The position numbers were made by a program, and so were the translations under genes. A stretch of DNA of 64,000 nt from Paenibacillus macquariensis (GTDB taxonomy: Bacteria; Bacillota; Bacilli; Paenibacillales; Paenibacillaceae). Positions within the stretch are counted from its first letter, which is position 1, and each line of letters begins with the position of its first letter. The notes beneath the pieces were generated by a model, which saw nothing but the letters and a program-made list of their open reading frames with translations, was not told the DNA's origin and ran no database searches. Location of the stretch: NCBI RefSeq assembly GCF_900156375.1, contig NZ_FTNK01000012.1, forward strand, positions 1-64,000, in the 5' to 3' direction. Positions 61,910-64,000 of the stretch are shown one piece after another.

Positions 61910-63419
61910 TCTTTAATTTGAGGTCCCAAGAGCTTTTGAATACTTTTGCTACATTATCCATTTCCTCTTGTTCGATCCAAGTTTCAACATCACTCTGACT
62001 GGTGAGATACAGTGTCTTATTTCGAATCTCAGTCTGAATTTCTTTGACAGCCTGCGTCTCACTTTGATCAAGAGCGATACACAATTGTACGAGTGATCCT
62101 AACTTATGGATCCATTCTTCGTCGGAAGCAAGTAATATGTCCTGATGGTCTAGGGACAATTTCTGCTTCCGGCTTTTTGTATTATAGGAGGCTATTAAGG
62201 CACAAAGAATGATCTCCCTATGCGTAAGTCCACGAATAGATGAATTCATGATCCAATAATGTGTATGTCGATTGTATTGATAGTAGTTGATGTGACCACC
62301 AATCCGGTACAACATAATAGACACGTACAGAAGCTTCTTATGCTCCTCGCTATCTCCATCGCTTCTCAACGTTTCGTATAACGTATTGGATAGTGTATAG
62401 ACATGATCTAAATGCGCTCGTGAACCTTCAGCCTCAAAAGTAAGTAATGTCTGGATACTATAATCAAGCGTACTTGGTTTAACCGACTGTGCCGGATTGA
62501 TGAGATCATGTAACATCCCTTCACGTAATCCTTCACCACTGATAAGACAATGTTTAGCTTGGATATAATGATAGACCGTATGGACAATAATGAGTCCAGA
62601 AACAATAATATCGGCCCGACTCTTGGATAACCCGTTAATTTGTTTACGTTTCTCTAAAGGAAGGCTTGGGAGTATGTTATAGAGCTGATCTACACTTTCT
62701 GTTGTCAGTGTATATCCGTGCGAGATTGGCAAAGAGTAATGAGCGTCTTTCTGGTCTATTTTACCGAGAGAGCGTATCGTTCCACCTAGACCAAATAAAG
62801 GTAACTGATATCTCGATTGCATCCACTCATGCTCTTCAAGCATGCTAAGCACATATTCACGTAGCTTAAGGATCTGTTCTTCATTCCAATTCCCATCGTT
62901 GCCAAACTTAACGTTAGTATTTACTGCTCCAAAGGGTAATGACACACTTTTCTTGAAAATGCGGTTCTCAAATAACGTGATTTCTGTACTGCCGCCGCCG
63001 ATATCGACAATGAACCCATCCTCAATATCAAAGGAATTAATAACACCTAGAAACCCGAAATATGCCTCTTCTTCCCCTGAAACAAGTGTAATATCTATAG
63101 TGGATTCCTGTGACAGGAACTCGATGATTTCTTGAGAATTCGTAGCATTACGAATCGCTGCAGTTGCTCCAGCACGGATTTCTTCCACTCCGAAGGTGTT
63201 ACAAACCTGTCTGAATTGTTTGAGAATCGGTACAATAGTAGACATTTCTATCTTGTCCAGACTTCCCTGCTCATTAATCTTCGCACTCAAACGGGCGGAA
63301 TGTTTACATTCCTTAATAATCTTGTATCCTCCATCGGGTGTTGTATCATAAATGACCAACCGAATGGAATTGGAACCGATGTCGACAATGCCAATCCGAT
63401 ATGGTGTTACTTTCATCAT
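61887..63419 (-). CDS. ppx: Exopolyphosphatase, Ppx/GppA family
   Basis: The 510-residue protein has the ASKHA nucleotide-binding motifs GIVDIGSNSIRLVIYD and DGFIVDIGGGSTEITLF, with GATAAIRNATNSQEII and GSLPLFGLGGTIRSLG between, and a C-terminal HD-like helical domain (LDHVYTLSNTLYETL, RGLTHREIILCALIA). It degrades polyphosphate from the ends or hydrolyses pppGpp. Convergent pairing with ppk is common in Firmicutes. AAGGAG lies five bases before ATG 63419. Both genes probably act with phoA in phosphate balance. Confidence 0.95.
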   Translation of the reverse strand: MMKVTPYRIGIVDIGSNSIRLVIYDTTPDGGYKIIKECKHSARLSAKINEQGSLDKIEMSTIVPILKQFRQVCNTFGVEEIRAGATAAIRNATNSQEIIEFLSQESTIDITLVSGEEEAYFGFLGVINSFDIEDGFIVDIGGGSTEITLFENRIFKKSVSLPFGAVNTNVKFGNDGNWNEEQILKLREYVLSMLEEHEWMQSRYQLPLFGLGGTIRSLGKIDQKDAHYSLPISHGYTLTTESVDQLYNILPSLPLEKRKQINGLSKSRADIIVSGLIIVHTVYHYIQAKHCLISGEGLREGMLHDLINPAQSVKPSTLDYSIQTLLTFEAEGSRAHLDHVYTLSNTLYETLRSDGDSEEHKKLLYVSIMLYRIGGHINYYQYNRHTHYWIMNSSIRGLTHREIILCALIASYNTKSRKQKLSLDHQDILLASDEEWIHKLGSLVQLCIALDQSETQAVKEIQTEIRNKTLYLTSQSDVETWIEQEEMDNVAKVFKSSWDLKLKINFSSIS

Positions 63420-63570
63420 ATATACTCCTTTTTCTTGCTGAGTGGTGGCTGCTACCTAAGTCATTAATATACCATATTCTTGGATAAAATGCGGTAGGAG
63501 GCTTCTAAGATGATATACAATATGCTGGAATACCAATAAGGGTAATGACTGTAGTGATTCTCCATTTATT

Positions 63571-64000
63571 TTACTGTTCATCGATATAGGTAATCCGTGC
63601 AGATATCTCATCTTCCGTGGGTTCATCAAATTTAGAATCGAAATATTGTCGCATCTCATCATCAATATGATATACAGTCGATTGTCTATTGGCTATATCT
63701 TGATTTCTCCTATGTAATTGTTGCTGAATTTGTATGTCTGGTGTGTTAATATAATGCAGTTCAGTCGTTATTCCTTTACTTGAAAAATGTCGTCTGACTT
63801 CTGTTCTTTCTTTCCTACTCCAATAGCCAAAGTCCAGAACTACATTTACACCTATAGATACTAATTCCTCTGCAAGGTGATATAGGTAAGCACTACTCTT
63901 ACGAAGGATGCGTTGATGTTGATCGCCCAATTCTTCTTCAAACAGCGAAAGCATTAAATCATCACAGGATAAAATCATCGCTTGATGACGTTCTTTTAAT
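63571..64000 (-). CDS. P-loop kinase-like protein (AAA_33/zeta-toxin-like), partial
   Basis: About 140 C-terminal residues are visible; the frame continues off the right edge upstream of MILSCDDLMLSLFEEELGD. The visible parts, SAYLYHLAEELVSIGVNVVLDFGYWSRKERTEVRRHF then YINTPDIQIQQQLHRRNQDI and YHIDDEMRQYFDSKFDEP, have the form of small AAA ATPases of the zeta-toxin/chloramphenicol-phosphotransferase-like group (Walker B-like LDFGYWS). The Walker A is outside the window. Function is not known. It runs in the same direction as ppx and ends 152 bases before the ppx start. Confidence 0.65.
   Translation of the reverse strand, partial: LKERHQAMILSCDDLMLSLFEEELGDQHQRILRKSSAYLYHLAEELVSIGVNVVLDFGYWSRKERTEVRRHFSSKGITTELHYINTPDIQIQQQLHRRNQDIANRQSTVYHIDDEMRQYFDSKFDEPTEDEISARITYIDEQ

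Overview
The window looks like chromosomal DNA of a spore-forming, low-to-moderate GC Firmicute, most likely Paenibacillus or a close relative. The evidence is a cwlJ-gerQ spore germination pair, AGGAGG-type ribosome binding sites, a Gram-positive xylA/xylB/xylR block, proteins with copper-amine-oxidase-type stalk domains and an IS3-family fragment at the left edge. No rRNA, tRNA, CRISPR array or phage structural gene was seen. Most genes are housekeeping or accessory metabolism in short operons, each closed by a clear hairpin terminator.

Layout. 1-332: left part of an IS3-type element. 482-4175: AlkC-type DNA repair protein, an Lsa-type ABC-F antibiotic resistance ATPase behind a leader-peptide/attenuator region, and a maltose-acetyltransferase-like enzyme. 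4255-8039: DUF347-like membrane protein, a two-component system and a divergent BcrC-like phosphatase. 8112-10078: TlpA/CcdA thiol-redox module. 10303-17621: broken methyltransferase, Fur-box nitroreductase, secreted stalk-domain protein, azlC with broken azlD, aldo/keto reductase, DUF445 protein, and a CstR-like persulfide sensor paired with a rhodanese lacking its cysteine. 18248-21550: tandem M29 aminopeptidases and an SDR. 21867-26022: xylB, xylA and divergent xylR. 26192-32067: frameshifted RND pump, a toroid-fold protein, an AlkZ-related protein and a WYL regulator. 32265-38832: zinc-ribbon protein, aldose epimerase, ECF sigma factor with its anti-sigma partner, a CorC-type protein, gerQ and cwlJ. 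39011-42307: UgpA/E/B-type ABC importer without an ATPase. 42479-51385: SDR, small proteins, a Ycf48-like lipoprotein, an amino-acid permease, a second CorC-type protein, a DUF3900-like protein and a GntR regulator. 51604-59379: tyrosine recombinase, GH30 glycanase, FGE-like protein, Fsr-type MFS pump and alkaline phosphatase. 59825-63419: ppk1 and ppx, convergent. The right edge cuts a P-loop kinase-like gene.

The most notable structure is three near-perfect palindromes with the 11-6-11 geometry and half-site sequence of Xer/dif recombination sites (51564-51591, 52708-52735, 59667-59694). The first two bracket a stand-alone tyrosine recombinase gene almost exactly. The second and third bracket a 7 kb block holding the GH30 enzyme, the FGE-like protein, the MFS pump and alkaline phosphatase. 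This suggests an undescribed Xer-dependent cassette or mobile module, inferred from sequence only.

Other points: an ABC-F leader peptide translated straight through a terminator hairpin; a CstR-like operator at a consensus promoter; Pho boxes at ppk and phoA; and three genes each broken by what looks like one missing base, which may be sequencing error.
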